A DNA stretch of 64,000 nt, taken from the NCBI GenBank assembly GCA_965261315.1, contig CBDHDM010000133.1, forward strand, positions 21,957 to 85,956, written 5' to 3'. The translations under genes were made by a program, and so were the position numbers. This document shows, piece by piece, positions 55,754 to 64,000 of this stretch. The stretch comes from Endozoicomonas sp965261315. GTDB taxonomy: Bacteria > Pseudomonadota > Gammaproteobacteria > Pseudomonadales > Endozoicomonadaceae. Position 1 is the stretch's first letter. The number at the start of each line of letters is the position of its first letter. The notes under the pieces were generated by a model that saw only the letters and a program-made list of their open reading frames with translations, ran no database searches and was not told the DNA's origin.

Positions 55754-56527
55754 TTACATCCCCAGCTCCCAATCAAAATCAATGATCACCGGTGCATGGG
55801 ATGAGAACACCTGCCCCTTGTAAATACCACCATTCAGAACACGATGACGCATTCCCGGAGTGATAATCTGGTAATCAACACGCATGCCCATATTATCATT
55901 GCGTAGAGATTCATCTTTCCACCAGCTGTACTTACCGGCTTCCCGATCTACCTCACGATAAGCATCGAAGAACCCCATATCTCCCAGCAGACCTTCCATC
56001 CAGCCACGCTCGGCCTGATTGAAGCCGGACACTTCCTGAGCATCACGCCAGTTAGCCACATCAATCTTCCGGTGCGCAATGTTCCAGGTACCACACATAA
56101 TAAACTCACGACGCTTACGACGCTGTTTACTTAAGTGGTGAGAATAGCCATCCAGAAAACGATATTTGAAGTTAAGACTGTCTTCATCATCGCCTTCTGG
56201 CACATACAGGCTGACCAGACTGATCTTGTCAAAGTCAGCCTGAAGGTATCGACCGGTTTCATCAACCTCAGGAAAACCGAGCCCACTGATGATCGCCTTG
56301 GGGGCATGACGGGTATAGATCGCTACACCACCACGATCAGTCCGGTTATAACCGCTAAAAGCGTAGCCAAAATAGCCATCAAGGAAATACTGATCCTCAA
56401 TAACCTGCTCGTCTTCACGAGTATCCTGCAAACAAATAAGGTCCGCATCCTGCTCTAAGAGCCAGTCAAACAGGCCTTTTTCTCGTGCGTTTTTAATGCC
56501 TTCACAATTTAAACTGATAACTCTCAT
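55754..56527 (-). CDS. crc: Crc-like exonuclease III family protein
   Basis: 257 residues of the exonuclease III/endonuclease-phosphatase fold. It starts at ATG 56527 with AAGGTG 7 nt upstream. It aligns with Pseudomonas Crc (MRVISLNCEGI; LDGYFGYAFSG; LQADFDKISLVSLYVP; LSKQRRKRREFIMCGTWNIAH; FSSHAPVIIDFDWEL). As in Crc, exonuclease residues are changed: Glu in the CLQETK position is Asp (CLQDTRE), the GDxN Asp is Thr (CGTWN), and the final SDH is SSH. Crc works with Hfq in carbon catabolite repression and has no nuclease activity. The place next to pyrE and rph fits Crc. Regulatory function here is inference. Confidence 0.85.
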   Translation of the reverse strand: MRVISLNCEGIKNAREKGLFDWLLEQDADLICLQDTREDEQVIEDQYFLDGYFGYAFSGYNRTDRGGVAIYTRHAPKAIISGLGFPEVDETGRYLQADFDKISLVSLYVPEGDDEDSLNFKYRFLDGYSHHLSKQRRKRREFIMCGTWNIAHRKIDVANWRDAQEVSGFNQAERGWMEGLLGDMGFFDAYREVDREAGKYSWWKDESLRNDNMGMRVDYQIITPGMRHRVLNGGIYKGQVFSSHAPVIIDFDWELGM

Positions 56528-57222
56528 CGAATACACCTTGCCTGAGCGCATACACGCACTGACATTAAGCTTGTTACCTCGGCAAGACAGTAACCGGAAA
56601 ACAGAAACTGAAGGCCTGCAAAACCACCAGAGCAAATCTCAGCCTGAGAAGCAGCTGCGCTGCTTGGCCAGTAAGAGCCAGGATGAACGACGGCTAAAGT
56701 CTAAGCTTTTCAGAGATACGGTTACTAAACCGGGATTAACCCTGCATCAACTGTACGACAGAGTTAGTAAGAGCCCTCACCCCTATTATAAGGCATGATC
56801 CAAGTTCTTATGGTACGGTTGAACACAGAAAGTTCGGAATTGTATCGAACAAATGATAGCGGGTCGCCCCCCGTATGTTTATCCGCATAAATCCGGTCTC
56901 TACTACAAAGGTCTGCTGGTCAGGGGAATAATGAGCGACAGTTTCCGTAATTTTGCATCAGAAGACCCGATAATTACGAATTTTCCCCTCAGCAAGTATT
57001 GGGCATACAAGTAAGCCAACCAATACAATGTCTGTCTTTTTCACCTGAAGCAGTAAATAGTTCTTAAATTATTTTAAGAACTTTAGTCCATATAAAAGAA
57101 TGTCAATAATCCAAAAATATGCCTTAAATAACCTATGCTGCAGGGGTTACAACAGGGGTTATTGGTATAAAATACGCAGTTTGACCCAGAATCATGGGCA
57201 TGTTGCGAACAGGACCCTCCCA
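56528..57222. other. Intergenic region between crc and pyrE
   Basis: 695 bp with no supported gene. A weak frame near 56500-56800 is low-complexity and has no ribosome site. The only clear signal is the palindrome at 57059-57082. Promoters of both divergent genes should lie here. Confidence 0.5.
57059..57082. promoter_or_regulatory. Perfect 10-4-10 palindrome upstream of pyrE
   Basis: AGTTCTTAAA and TTTAAGAACT are exact inverted repeats with a 4-bp spacer, 140 bp before the pyrE start. It could be a repressor site or a hairpin. The binding protein is not known. Confidence 0.45.
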
Positions 57223-57864
57223 ATGCATCAGTATCAAAAAGAATTTCTTGATTTTGCCATTGAGCAGCAAGTGCTCCGTTTTGGTGATTTCACCCTGAAG
57301 TCCGGAAGAACGTCACCCTACTTTTTTAATGCCGGATTATTTAACAGTGGTGAAGCAATTAGCAAACTCGGCCAGTTCTATGCTGAGGCCATGGTTAATG
57401 CGGGTCTGGAGTTTGATATCCTGTTTGGCCCTGCCTATAAAGGCATTCCCCTTGCAACATCCACTGCCGTAGCCCTCTTTGAGAAACACAACCGAAATGT
57501 TCCATGGAGCTTCAACCGTAAGGAAGCCAAAGATCATGGAGAGGGCGGCAATATTGTCGGTGCACCTCTGGAAGGACGTGTTGCTATCGTCGATGACGTT
57601 ATCACTGCAGGCACAGCCATCCGCGAAGTAATGACCATTATTGAACAAACCGATGCACAACCTGCCGCCGTTGTGGTCGCTATGGATCGTCAGGAAAAGG
57701 GACAGGGTGATCTTTCCGCCATTCAGGAAGTGGAACGTGACTTCAATATTCCGGTTTTGAGTATTGTGTCTCTGGCCAACTTGCTGGAATATAGTGAAAA
57801 TCATCCTGAAATCCGCCGTTATGCGCCGGAAATAAAAGCCTACAGAGACCAGTACGGAGTATGA
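57223..57864 (+). CDS. pyrE: Orotate phosphoribosyltransferase
   Basis: Converts orotate and PRPP to OMP in pyrimidine synthesis. ATG 57223 gives 213 residues, the standard length, starting MHQYQKEFLDFAIEQQVLRFG; the frame is open upstream to 57100 without support. PRPP-binding VAIVDDVITAGTAI and the substrate loop NRKEAKDHGEGG are present. The stop overlaps the next gene as ATGA. Confidence 0.96.
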   Translation: MHQYQKEFLDFAIEQQVLRFGDFTLKSGRTSPYFFNAGLFNSGEAISKLGQFYAEAMVNAGLEFDILFGPAYKGIPLATSTAVALFEKHNRNVPWSFNRKEAKDHGEGGNIVGAPLEGRVAIVDDVITAGTAIREVMTIIEQTDAQPAAVVVAMDRQEKGQGDLSAIQEVERDFNIPVLSIVSLANLLEYSENHPEIRRYAPEIKAYRDQYGV

Positions 57865-58802
57865 GACTCAAACAGCCATTCATACTGCTTCTGACAGGAA
57901 TGCTGTCTGCGACCGGAGCCGATCAGGCTGCGGCGCAGAGCCTGTATAAGTACAAAAACCACGAAGGCACCACGGTTATTTCATCTAATATGCCCAGTGA
58001 GTTTGTTCGTCTGGGTTACAGCATTCTCGACAGAAATGGTCGGGTCGTTGAAACCATTCCCCCTGTTATGACCAGCGACCAGAAAAGCCAGCTGGCAGAC
58101 TTGCAGTCCCTCCGAGCAGAACAAGAGCGTCAGACAGAGCTGGATCAGGAGTTACTGTTTCTGTATGGAACCCCGGATGAAATTGATGGTGCAAAGAACC
58201 GAAAACTCAGCGAGTTCGACCAAAAAATAAGAGAGATGCAAAACCTTGAGGTCATTATGGCCAAGAACATTGATGACAAGCGTTTACAGATTAAAAAGGC
58301 CGGTGAGAAAGCCCCGGAATATCTGCATGAAGAGCTGGGCAACCTGAAAGACCAGAAGCAAACCTATAAAGATCGGGCAGCAAGTTATAATCGCGAAAAG
58401 TCCTTGCTGGAAAAGCAATATACAGCTTCTGCTGAGCGACTGAAGAAATTGCTAAAGCAGAAAAACCTGAAAGATATTGAAGTGGTTAGCCGTGAGCAAC
58501 TTATTGGCCAATGGCGTATTCGCGAAGATGTCGCCATGGACTGGAATCTCTATGCCAGCGGCTCCTTTGACTCGTTCTTTCAGCAATTGGGAACACATGC
58601 CTCAGAAAAGAGTTTTGGAACCTGGCAGCTCAGCAACAACAGAATCATTCTTCTTATTAATCGAAAGCAACAAAAAGATGCCATCGGTGACGAAGAAAGT
58701 AGACGAGTATCACAAGAGAAACAAATTCAAGTTCTGAAGGCTACTGACAGTGAGTTACAACTTCTTATGGATGGTAAAGCCATAAACCTCTTCCGTTCGT
58801 AG
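57861..58802 (+). CDS. DUF4124-type exported coiled-coil protein
   Basis: 313 residues. A signal peptide (PFILLLTGMLSATGADQAAA) is followed by a DUF4124-like region (SLYKYKNHEGTTVISSNMP, residues 27-46) and a long charged coiled coil (about 70-205), then a globular C-terminal domain with REQLIGQWRIREDVAMDWNL and GTWQLSNNRIILLI, resembling a small beta-sandwich. It overlaps pyrE by 4 bp (ATGA), so it is translationally coupled to a metabolic gene. Periplasmic or envelope-associated location is likely; function unknown. Confidence 0.8.
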   Translation: MRLKQPFILLLTGMLSATGADQAAAQSLYKYKNHEGTTVISSNMPSEFVRLGYSILDRNGRVVETIPPVMTSDQKSQLADLQSLRAEQERQTELDQELLFLYGTPDEIDGAKNRKLSEFDQKIREMQNLEVIMAKNIDDKRLQIKKAGEKAPEYLHEELGNLKDQKQTYKDRAASYNREKSLLEKQYTASAERLKKLLKQKNLKDIEVVSREQLIGQWRIREDVAMDWNLYASGSFDSFFQQLGTHASEKSFGTWQLSNNRIILLINRKQQKDAIGDEESRRVSQEKQIQVLKATDSELQLLMDGKAINLFRS

Positions 58803-59147
58803 AGAGACAATTGTCACAGCATTCAACCTCAAGTTAAAACCATCGTATTAATATTGCTGGCAAAGTTTGACACCCGTCAAACATTAAAATTTCTGTAACC
58901 TGACTTTTATCAACATCCTCATCCCAGTTCTGCTTATTATCGACAGCCAGAAGTAAATCACTTCGGGCTGTTGGCTGTGGTGCAAGCCCTATTTGGCATC
59001 ACCAGAAGTGATGCTGCTCAAGTAGTTTGTCAATGCTTCTCAACCTCGACCAAACATACAGACTTGCACCCTGCTTATTTTCAGGGTGGGGTTACAAAAA
59101 TATCTGATCAGATTAGGAATAAGTAAACGTGATCAGTAAAAGAGTGA
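58803..59147. other. Intergenic region with a small stem-loop
   Basis: About 345 bp. GCATCAC-CAGAA-GTGATGC near 58996-59014 is a perfect hairpin without a T run. I see no gene. Confidence 0.4.
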
Positions 59148-59507
59148 ATCAACTATCCACACGATATCAAGAGTAAAGACTATCCATTCCGTGGCGATGT
59201 TTCCATGAGCCAGTTTGGCCCCGATGAAATTGGCTATCAGGCAGCTTTTGACACAGGCACCTATTTTGCCAAAATCGTGCTGACCCGGTTTATGCGTGCT
59301 CTTGATGAGAAGAGCTACCGGCAGGTAACGAATGCAGAAGTATGGAACGTATTCCCTCCTTATCCACGTAACTGTACTGTCGGCGATATCAATAAAACCA
59401 GCTATACCGCCATGCGAGGGGACAATGTCGTTTGTGAGGGTAAACCAGATCATACCTATAAGCTGGAAACGGCTCGAAAGGTAGGCATTAATACATTCAA
59501 TCAATAA
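59148..59507 (+). pseudogene. C-terminal remnant of an unrecognised protein
   Basis: A frame with no start codon reads INYPHDIKSKDYPFRGDVSM, then FGPDEIGYQAAFDTGTYFA, VWNVFPPYPRNCTVGDIN and a stop at 59505-59507. The only ATG (59205) lacks a ribosome site, and the protein-like character begins at the upstream stop codon, so this looks like the end of a larger gene that has been deleted. I do not recognise the family. Confidence 0.5.
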
Positions 59508-59570
59508 AGGAAATGATCACTGAGATTCATGCAAGAAGTGATCAGTGATCAAAAAGAGTCCTTAAAAACC

Positions 59571-59600
59571 AGGAAGCCAGATGACTTAATCTGGCTTCCT
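59571..59600. terminator. Bidirectional terminator between the remnant gene and slmA
   Basis: AGGAAGCCAGAT and ATCTGGCTTCCT form a perfect 12-bp stem with a 6-nt loop. A/T runs on both sides let it work for slmA on the minus strand and for the plus-strand remnant. Confidence 0.9.
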
Positions 59601-59635
59601 AAAAACCGGTGATCGAACTACGGATGCTCTCTCAG

Positions 59636-60226
59636 TTAACGAAATACCGTTTCAGATAATATCACCCATTGATCTGACCAGTTTTCTGTTGGCTTACGCT
59701 TAAACTCACTGCGTACATACTGAGCTATTCGACCTTCTGCTGCAGCCAGTATCAAATTTGCCGTTACACTCACCGTCATACGGGTTCTGACACCTTCTTT
59801 GATTTCCGCCTCACGCAACGCCTGTTTAAGCTGCGTTTCCAGACGATCAAAAAGCTGAGTCACTCGCTGGCGCAGGCGCTCTGTCTCTCCTGCCAGAGCA
59901 TCCCCCGTCAGAATCCGGGTCAGGCCCGGGTTCTTCTCGCAGAAGCCAATCAGTAACAGCAGGATTTTTTCGCAACGGGTCGCCACCTTCTGCTCTTCTG
60001 CAAGAATCAGGGTGATTCGGGAAAACAGAGTTTCCTCAATAAACTCAATAAGCCCTTCAAACATTTTGGCTTTGCTGGGGAAGTGCCGGTAAAGGGCCGC
60101 TTCAGAGACGCCCACCTCTTTGGCCAGGGCCGACGTGGTAATCCGGGTACCCGGAGCCGTCTCCAGCATATGAGCCAGAGCTTCCAGAATCTGCTGTTTG
60201 CGAGAAATTTTCTGAGACATATCCAT
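59636..60226 (-). CDS. slmA: Nucleoid occlusion factor SlmA (TetR family)
   Basis: 196-residue DNA-binding protein that blocks FtsZ assembly over the chromosome. The HTH (TSALAKEVGVSEAALYRHFPSK) and helices such as LTRILTGDALAGE are typical of SlmA/Ttk. The order argB-slmA ... pyrE is the usual context. The start is 8 bp after argB, so both are co-transcribed. Confidence 0.95.
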   Translation of the reverse strand: MDMSQKISRKQQILEALAHMLETAPGTRITTSALAKEVGVSEAALYRHFPSKAKMFEGLIEFIEETLFSRITLILAEEQKVATRCEKILLLLIGFCEKNPGLTRILTGDALAGETERLRQRVTQLFDRLETQLKQALREAEIKEGVRTRMTVSVTANLILAAAEGRIAQYVRSEFKRKPTENWSDQWVILSETVFR

Positions 60227-60234
60227 TATGAGTA

Positions 60235-61137
60235 CTAAACACTATCTCCGGTGATAAGGGTGCCCACCCCCCGGTCAGTCAACAGTTCAAGCAGAACGGC
60301 ATGAGGCACCCGGCCGTCAATGATGTGGGCTGTTTTCACGCCACACTTCACGGCATTAAGCGCGCATTGTATCTTGGGAAGCATACCGCCATAAATAGTT
60401 CCGTCTGCAATTAATGCTTCAACCTGCTCCGAGTTCAGCCCGGTTAACAGGTTTTCATCCTTATCCAGCAGCCCTGCCGTATTGGTTAACAGCAGGAGCT
60501 TCTCCGCCACCAGCTCTTCGGCAAGGCGTCCTGCCACCAGATCTGCATTGATATTGTAGGAAGCCCCCGTACCGTCAACCCCAATGGGTGCAACCACCGG
60601 AATAAAGTCAGAGTTCTGCAGCATGGTGATGATATCGGTATCAATAGACTCGACTTCTCCCACCTGACCAATATCAATGATCTCTCGGGCGGTCATTTCC
60701 GGTGTCAGCTCAGTAACGACCAGTCGCTTTGCGCGGATAAATCGACCATCTTTACCGGTGATACCGATGGCTCGACCACCGTTGTTATTGATCAACGTGA
60801 CTATTTCCTTGTTGACCAACCCTCCCAGTACCATCTGCACGACATCCATCGTGTTTGAATCAGTGACTCTCATTCCCTGAACAAAGCGACTCTCAATGTT
60901 CAGCCGTTTAAGCATGTCGCCTATCTGCGGACCGCCACCATGTACCACCACAGGGTTAATACCCACTGCCTTCAGTAATACAACACCTTGCGCAAAGCTG
61001 TTTTTCAGCTCGTCATTTTCCATGGCATTGCCGCCATATTTAACGACAACCGTTTTACCGGCATAGCGTTGCAAATAGGGCAGTGCCTCGGTCAGAACCG
61101 TTGCGATTTCCTGAGAGGACAAAGCAGGCTTATCCAT
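60235..61137 (-). CDS. argB: Acetylglutamate kinase
   Basis: Second step of arginine synthesis: phosphorylates N-acetylglutamate. 300 residues with the amino-acid-kinase motifs VVVKYGGNAM, VVHGGGPQI and AIGITGKDGRFI, and the C-terminal IQCALNAVKCGVKTAHIIDG. A strong AGGAGGAG ribosome site precedes ATG 61137. The N-terminal helix is of the arginine-sensitive type. Confidence 0.97.
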   Translation of the reverse strand: MDKPALSSQEIATVLTEALPYLQRYAGKTVVVKYGGNAMENDELKNSFAQGVVLLKAVGINPVVVHGGGPQIGDMLKRLNIESRFVQGMRVTDSNTMDVVQMVLGGLVNKEIVTLINNNGGRAIGITGKDGRFIRAKRLVVTELTPEMTAREIIDIGQVGEVESIDTDIITMLQNSDFIPVVAPIGVDGTGASYNINADLVAGRLAEELVAEKLLLLTNTAGLLDKDENLLTGLNSEQVEALIADGTIYGGMLPKIQCALNAVKCGVKTAHIIDGRVPHAVLLELLTDRGVGTLITGDSV

Positions 61138-61244
61138 TACTCCTCCTGCGGTGCTCTTACTGCTTGAGCATAGTTGTAGTTATTTCTTATTGATAAATAA
61201 GACACAGCCGAGACTCACTGTGCCTACCGACCTACAGGTTATGA

Positions 61245-61700
61245 TCAGTGAGTTCCGGAATGTCCAAACCCACCGGCACCCCGATCGCTTTCATCGAAGC
61301 TCTCAACAATCTCCAGCTTCGCCTGAACCACTGGCACCAGAATTAACTGGGCAATACGCTCACCAGGCTGGATGGTGAATGTCGTATTACCCCGGTTCCA
61401 ACAGGAAACCATGAGCGGCCCCTGGTAGTCAGAGTCGATCAACCCCACCAAATTGCCCAGGACAATACCATGCTTATGGCCAAGACCGGAGCGGGGAAGA
61501 ATCATAGCGGCCAGCGATGGATCTTCAATATGTATCGCCATACCGGTAGGAAGCAACTGAGTTTGGCCCGGCTCCAAGGTAAGAGGCCCATCAACACAGG
61601 CTCTAAGATCAATGCCTGCAGAGCCTTCTGTGGCATACTCTGGCAATGGAAACTCTGTGCCCAGTCGCGGATCAAGAATACGAGTCTTCAGTGTTTTCAT
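61245..61700 (-). CDS. dut: dUTP diphosphatase
   Basis: Hydrolyses dUTP to dUMP and keeps uracil out of DNA. 151 residues with all five motifs: AGIDLRA, PRSGLGHKHG, GLIDSDYQGPL, RIAQLIL and RGAGGFGHSG. Located directly after coaBC as in other gammaproteobacteria. Confidence 0.97.
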   Translation of the reverse strand: MKTLKTRILDPRLGTEFPLPEYATEGSAGIDLRACVDGPLTLEPGQTQLLPTGMAIHIEDPSLAAMILPRSGLGHKHGIVLGNLVGLIDSDYQGPLMVSCWNRGNTTFTIQPGERIAQLILVPVVQAKLEIVESFDESDRGAGGFGHSGTH

Positions 61701-61792
61701 GTCGTTTAATTCCCTGTTTCTTTACCATGAAAATGCCGCTCTCTGAAACTCTGCAGCTATTTTCAATATTTGGGGGAGAGCAGTATTTTCGC

Positions 61793-63053
61793 TCAAGGCT
61801 GGTCAGCTGTTTCAGTAGTCGACCGGAAGTGTTTCCACTTTCTGAAACGTCGGGCAACAATTTGCAGCAGCTTGCGCGACACCACTTTTTTCGATGCTCT
61901 TGGCAATGGCTCTTCCAGCTCTTCACCAATCACCGTTACTTCATTGCTGTCACTGCTGAACCCAATATCCCGATCCCCCACATCATTAGCAACCACCAGA
62001 TTCATTTTCTTCCGGCGCATTTTATCCGCAGCATAGCCAAGCACATTATGCGTTTCTGCCGCAAAGCCAACCACAAAGGGCGGTGTATCCAGACCGGTAA
62101 CGGAGGCAATAATGTCGGGGTTACGTACCAGTTTAATCTCCAGTATTTCACTGCCGTTTTCAGGATCTTTTTTGATTTTCTCCTTGGCTATCTCGGCTGG
62201 ACGATAGTCACTGACAGCCGCACAGCCAATAAAGATATCAACACCTTCAATCCGGTCATGAACTGCCTGATGCATGTCTCTGGCACTGACCACATCAACC
62301 CGCTTCACCCGATCCGGTGTATCCAGATTAACAGGGCCACTGATCAGGGTAACCGTAGCACCCGACGCAACAGCCGCCTCAGCGATGGCATACCCCATCT
62401 TTCCTGAACTGTGGTTGGAAATATAGCGGACTGGATCAATATCTTCACGGGTGCCTCCCGCCGTGATCAATACATTCAGCCCTGTCAGGTATATCATGGG
62501 TAAACAGCCCTGATGTTTGTTCCACAATCAATTCAGGGTCAAGCATTCGGCCCGGGCCGATATCACCACAGGCCTGACTGCCGTCACCTGGTCCAAACAG
62601 ACTGATATTCCGCTCCAGCAACTCTTCACAATTCTGCTGGGTAACACTGTCACGCCACATCCCCTGATTCATAGCAGGAGCGAGACAAATAGGCGCACTT
62701 GTGGCCAGGCACAGAGTGGTTAACAAGTCATCCGCATGCCCACCAGCCAATCTGGCAATAAAGTCAGCAGTGGCAGGAGCAACCAGAATCACATCCGCCC
62801 AGCGGGCCAGCTCAATATGCCCCATGGCAGCTTCAGCCTTGGTATCCAGTAAATCCAGATGAACCGGATTGTGAGACAGTGCCTGTAGGGTTAACGGCGT
62901 AATAAACTCACAGGCTGCACTGGTCATTACCACGCGCACATCGGCCCCCAGCTTGGTCAGCAGCCGAACCAGCTCTGCACTCTTATAGGCAGCAATGCCT
63001 CCGGTAACACCAAGAACAATGCGTTTGTTGCTTAGCTGTTGCATAGGTTGCAA
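61793..63053 (-). pseudogene. coaBC: Phosphopantothenoylcysteine decarboxylase/synthetase, one frameshift
   Basis: Bifunctional CoA-synthesis enzyme. The N-terminal CoaC flavoprotein part (IVLGVTGGIAAYKSAELVR, APAMNQGMW) runs from 63053 and loses its frame near 62489. The CoaB part (LNVLITAGGTREDIDPVR, NHSSGKMGYAIAEAA) continues in another frame to 61793. One extra base in a CC pair at the domain junction explains it; the repaired protein has about 419 residues. The gene is normally essential, so a sequence error is more likely than a lost function. Two separate proteins are a less likely alternative, as no start site for CoaB is evident. Confidence 0.92.
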
Positions 63054-63116
63054 ATTTCCTTTAGGAATTAAACCGGCAATTTTTTGTCTGAGCAGTCAGG
63101 AGCCACTTGATTGGGC

Positions 63117-63258
63117 ATACCCAGAGGATTTGGAGTTGCTACGCGGCGGCAAATGAGCGAAGCCTTTATGCCCTCGGGTACCAGTAACTTAGCAATATCA
63201 AGTGACTGGGGTGAACAAATGCAGACAACAAAGTAGCAGCTTCAAAGGCGAAGGGTAT
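63117..63258. repeat. ERIC-like intergenic repeat, full length
   Basis: 142 bp starting ATACCCAGAGGATTTGGAG and ending GCGAAGGGTAT. It has the pattern of ERIC/IRU elements, including the conserved core AAGTGACTGGGGTGAAC and the arm GTTGCTACGCGGCGGCAAAT. It separates divergent coaBC and radC. Confidence 0.85.
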
Positions 63259-63326
63259 CGTTATGAGCTACTCACCATAAATCAGTTCCATCATAACAGT
63301 GAATAGCGGATGGATATAACTACCTG

Positions 63327-64000
63327 ATGAGAGCACAACGCCGGAGTAACACTTTGCTTCCCAGAGAAAAGATGCTTGCCATGGGGCCTTCCGCACTGAC
63401 TGAACCCGAGCTGTTGGCACTGCTGTTAAGAACCGGCTGTCAGGGTATGAATGTGATGGAACTGGCCAGCCACCTGCTCGATCAGTTTGATGGACTGGAA
63501 AAGCTGCTGACAACCCGGCACCAGCATCTTATGTCCGTTAAAGGCCTTGGACCCGCCAAAGCCACTCAACTCAGTGCCACTCTGGAGTTGTGCCGACGGG
63601 TGCTCCGGGAGAAAGTGGCGAAGTCTGACATTATTACCAGCCCGGAATCCACTCGGGAGTATCTGCAGCTGCACTTCCAGGGCCTTCAGCGAGAGCAGTT
63701 TGCCTGTCTTTTCCTCGATACCCGGCACCGTGTTATTGCTCTTGAAACGCTATTCCAGGGAACCTTAAACGCTGCCACCGTTCATCCCAGAGAAGTCGTG
63801 AAACAGGCGCTGGCTTTGAACGCGGCATCTCTGATTTTATGCCACAACCACCCATCAGGTGATCCGGAACCCAGTCAGGCGGATATTCAGATTACTCGAC
63901 AGTTAAAAGAGGTACTGGAACTGGTAGATATACAGGTGCTGGACCATATGATTGTAGGGCAGGGGGAGATACTATCCATGGCAGAACGAGGACTGGTTTA
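63327..64000 (+). CDS. radC: RadC-like JAMM-domain protein (stop codon cut by window end)
   Basis: 224 residues plus the first two bases (TA) of the stop. The N-terminal HhH-like part (LLPREKMLAMGPSALTEPEL) is followed by the JAMM motif in LCHNHPSGDPEPSQAD and the C-terminal DHMIVGQGEILSMAERG. RadC proteins are UPF0758 family, linked to competence-related recombination, with no proven repair enzyme activity. The start ATG 63327 has no strong ribosome site. Divergent from coaBC. Confidence 0.92.
   Translation, partial: MRAQRRSNTLLPREKMLAMGPSALTEPELLALLLRTGCQGMNVMELASHLLDQFDGLEKLLTTRHQHLMSVKGLGPAKATQLSATLELCRRVLREKVAKSDIITSPESTREYLQLHFQGLQREQFACLFLDTRHRVIALETLFQGTLNAATVHPREVVKQALALNAASLILCHNHPSGDPEPSQADIQITRQLKEVLELVDIQVLDHMIVGQGEILSMAERGLV

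Overview
The window is chromosomal DNA of a gammaproteobacterium. The gene order mreB-mreC-mreD-maf-rng-yhdP-tldD with gatCAB divergent, and the order radC-coaBC-dut-argB-slmA-pyrE-crc-rph-yicC-gmk, are close to those of Pseudomonas and the Oceanospirillales. The many palindromic intergenic elements, IS remnants and ERIC-like repeats fit an Endozoicomonas-like host-associated lineage. That genus-level placement is an inference from gene order and style and has not been searched.

Layout. 0.1-8.2 kb: a Cpx-type two-component system (response regulator and sensor kinase read as one 702-residue frame) with a downstream lipoprotein, divergent from an AcrAB-type RND efflux operon. 8.3-11.6 kb: M32 carboxypeptidase, AI-2E/PerM-family permease and a Nudix hydrolase. 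11.7-18.3 kb: tldD, then a TetR regulator divergent from a second RND operon whose adaptor gene is broken. 18.5-28.4 kb: yhdP, rng, maf, mreD, mreC and mreB, with a 760-bp block of palindromic elements between rng and maf. 28.9-32.2 kb: gatCAB. 32.3-37.8 kb: a split hypothetical gene, a PagL-like deacylase, split nhaD, a YbaK-like deacylase, a pentapeptide-repeat potassium channel and a DJ-1/PfpI protein. 38.4-40.4 kb: an NgoMIV-like type II restriction-modification pair. 40.4-46.4 kb: yffB, dapD, an acyltransferase, a globin, a NYN-domain protein, a GNAT protein and rhlE, most of them frameshifted. 46.8-52.5 kb: a mobile-element graveyard made of truncated cutA, a complete CTAG-flanked IS, the 3' end of a group II intron, an IS21-type repeat end, a transposase stub, and an IS3 element interrupted by an IS1182-like element. 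52.6-64 kb: gmk, yicC, rph, a P-loop kinase, a Crc-like protein, pyrE, a coiled-coil periplasmic protein, slmA, argB, dut, coaBC and radC.

The gene sets cover envelope stress and export (Cpx, two RND pumps, YhdP, PagL-like), cell shape (MreBCD, Maf, RNase G), Gln-tRNA/Asn-tRNA amidation (GatCAB), and pyrimidine, arginine, CoA and lysine/DAP synthesis. A striking feature is the number of single-base indels, including in genes that are usually essential (dapD, coaBC). They cluster at 37.7-46.4 kb, while very long genes elsewhere (yhdP and both RND pumps) are intact. I read most of them as probable sequence errors, but real decay is not excluded.

The observations I would check first are the in-frame CpxR-CpxA fusion, the structured leader with an intrinsic terminator directly before cpxR, the apparent ATT start of mreC, the tandem palindromic elements between rng and maf, the zinc-motif/pentapeptide/potassium-channel fusion, and the nested mobile-element block that cut cutA and sits where rpoZ-spoT would be expected downstream of gmk.
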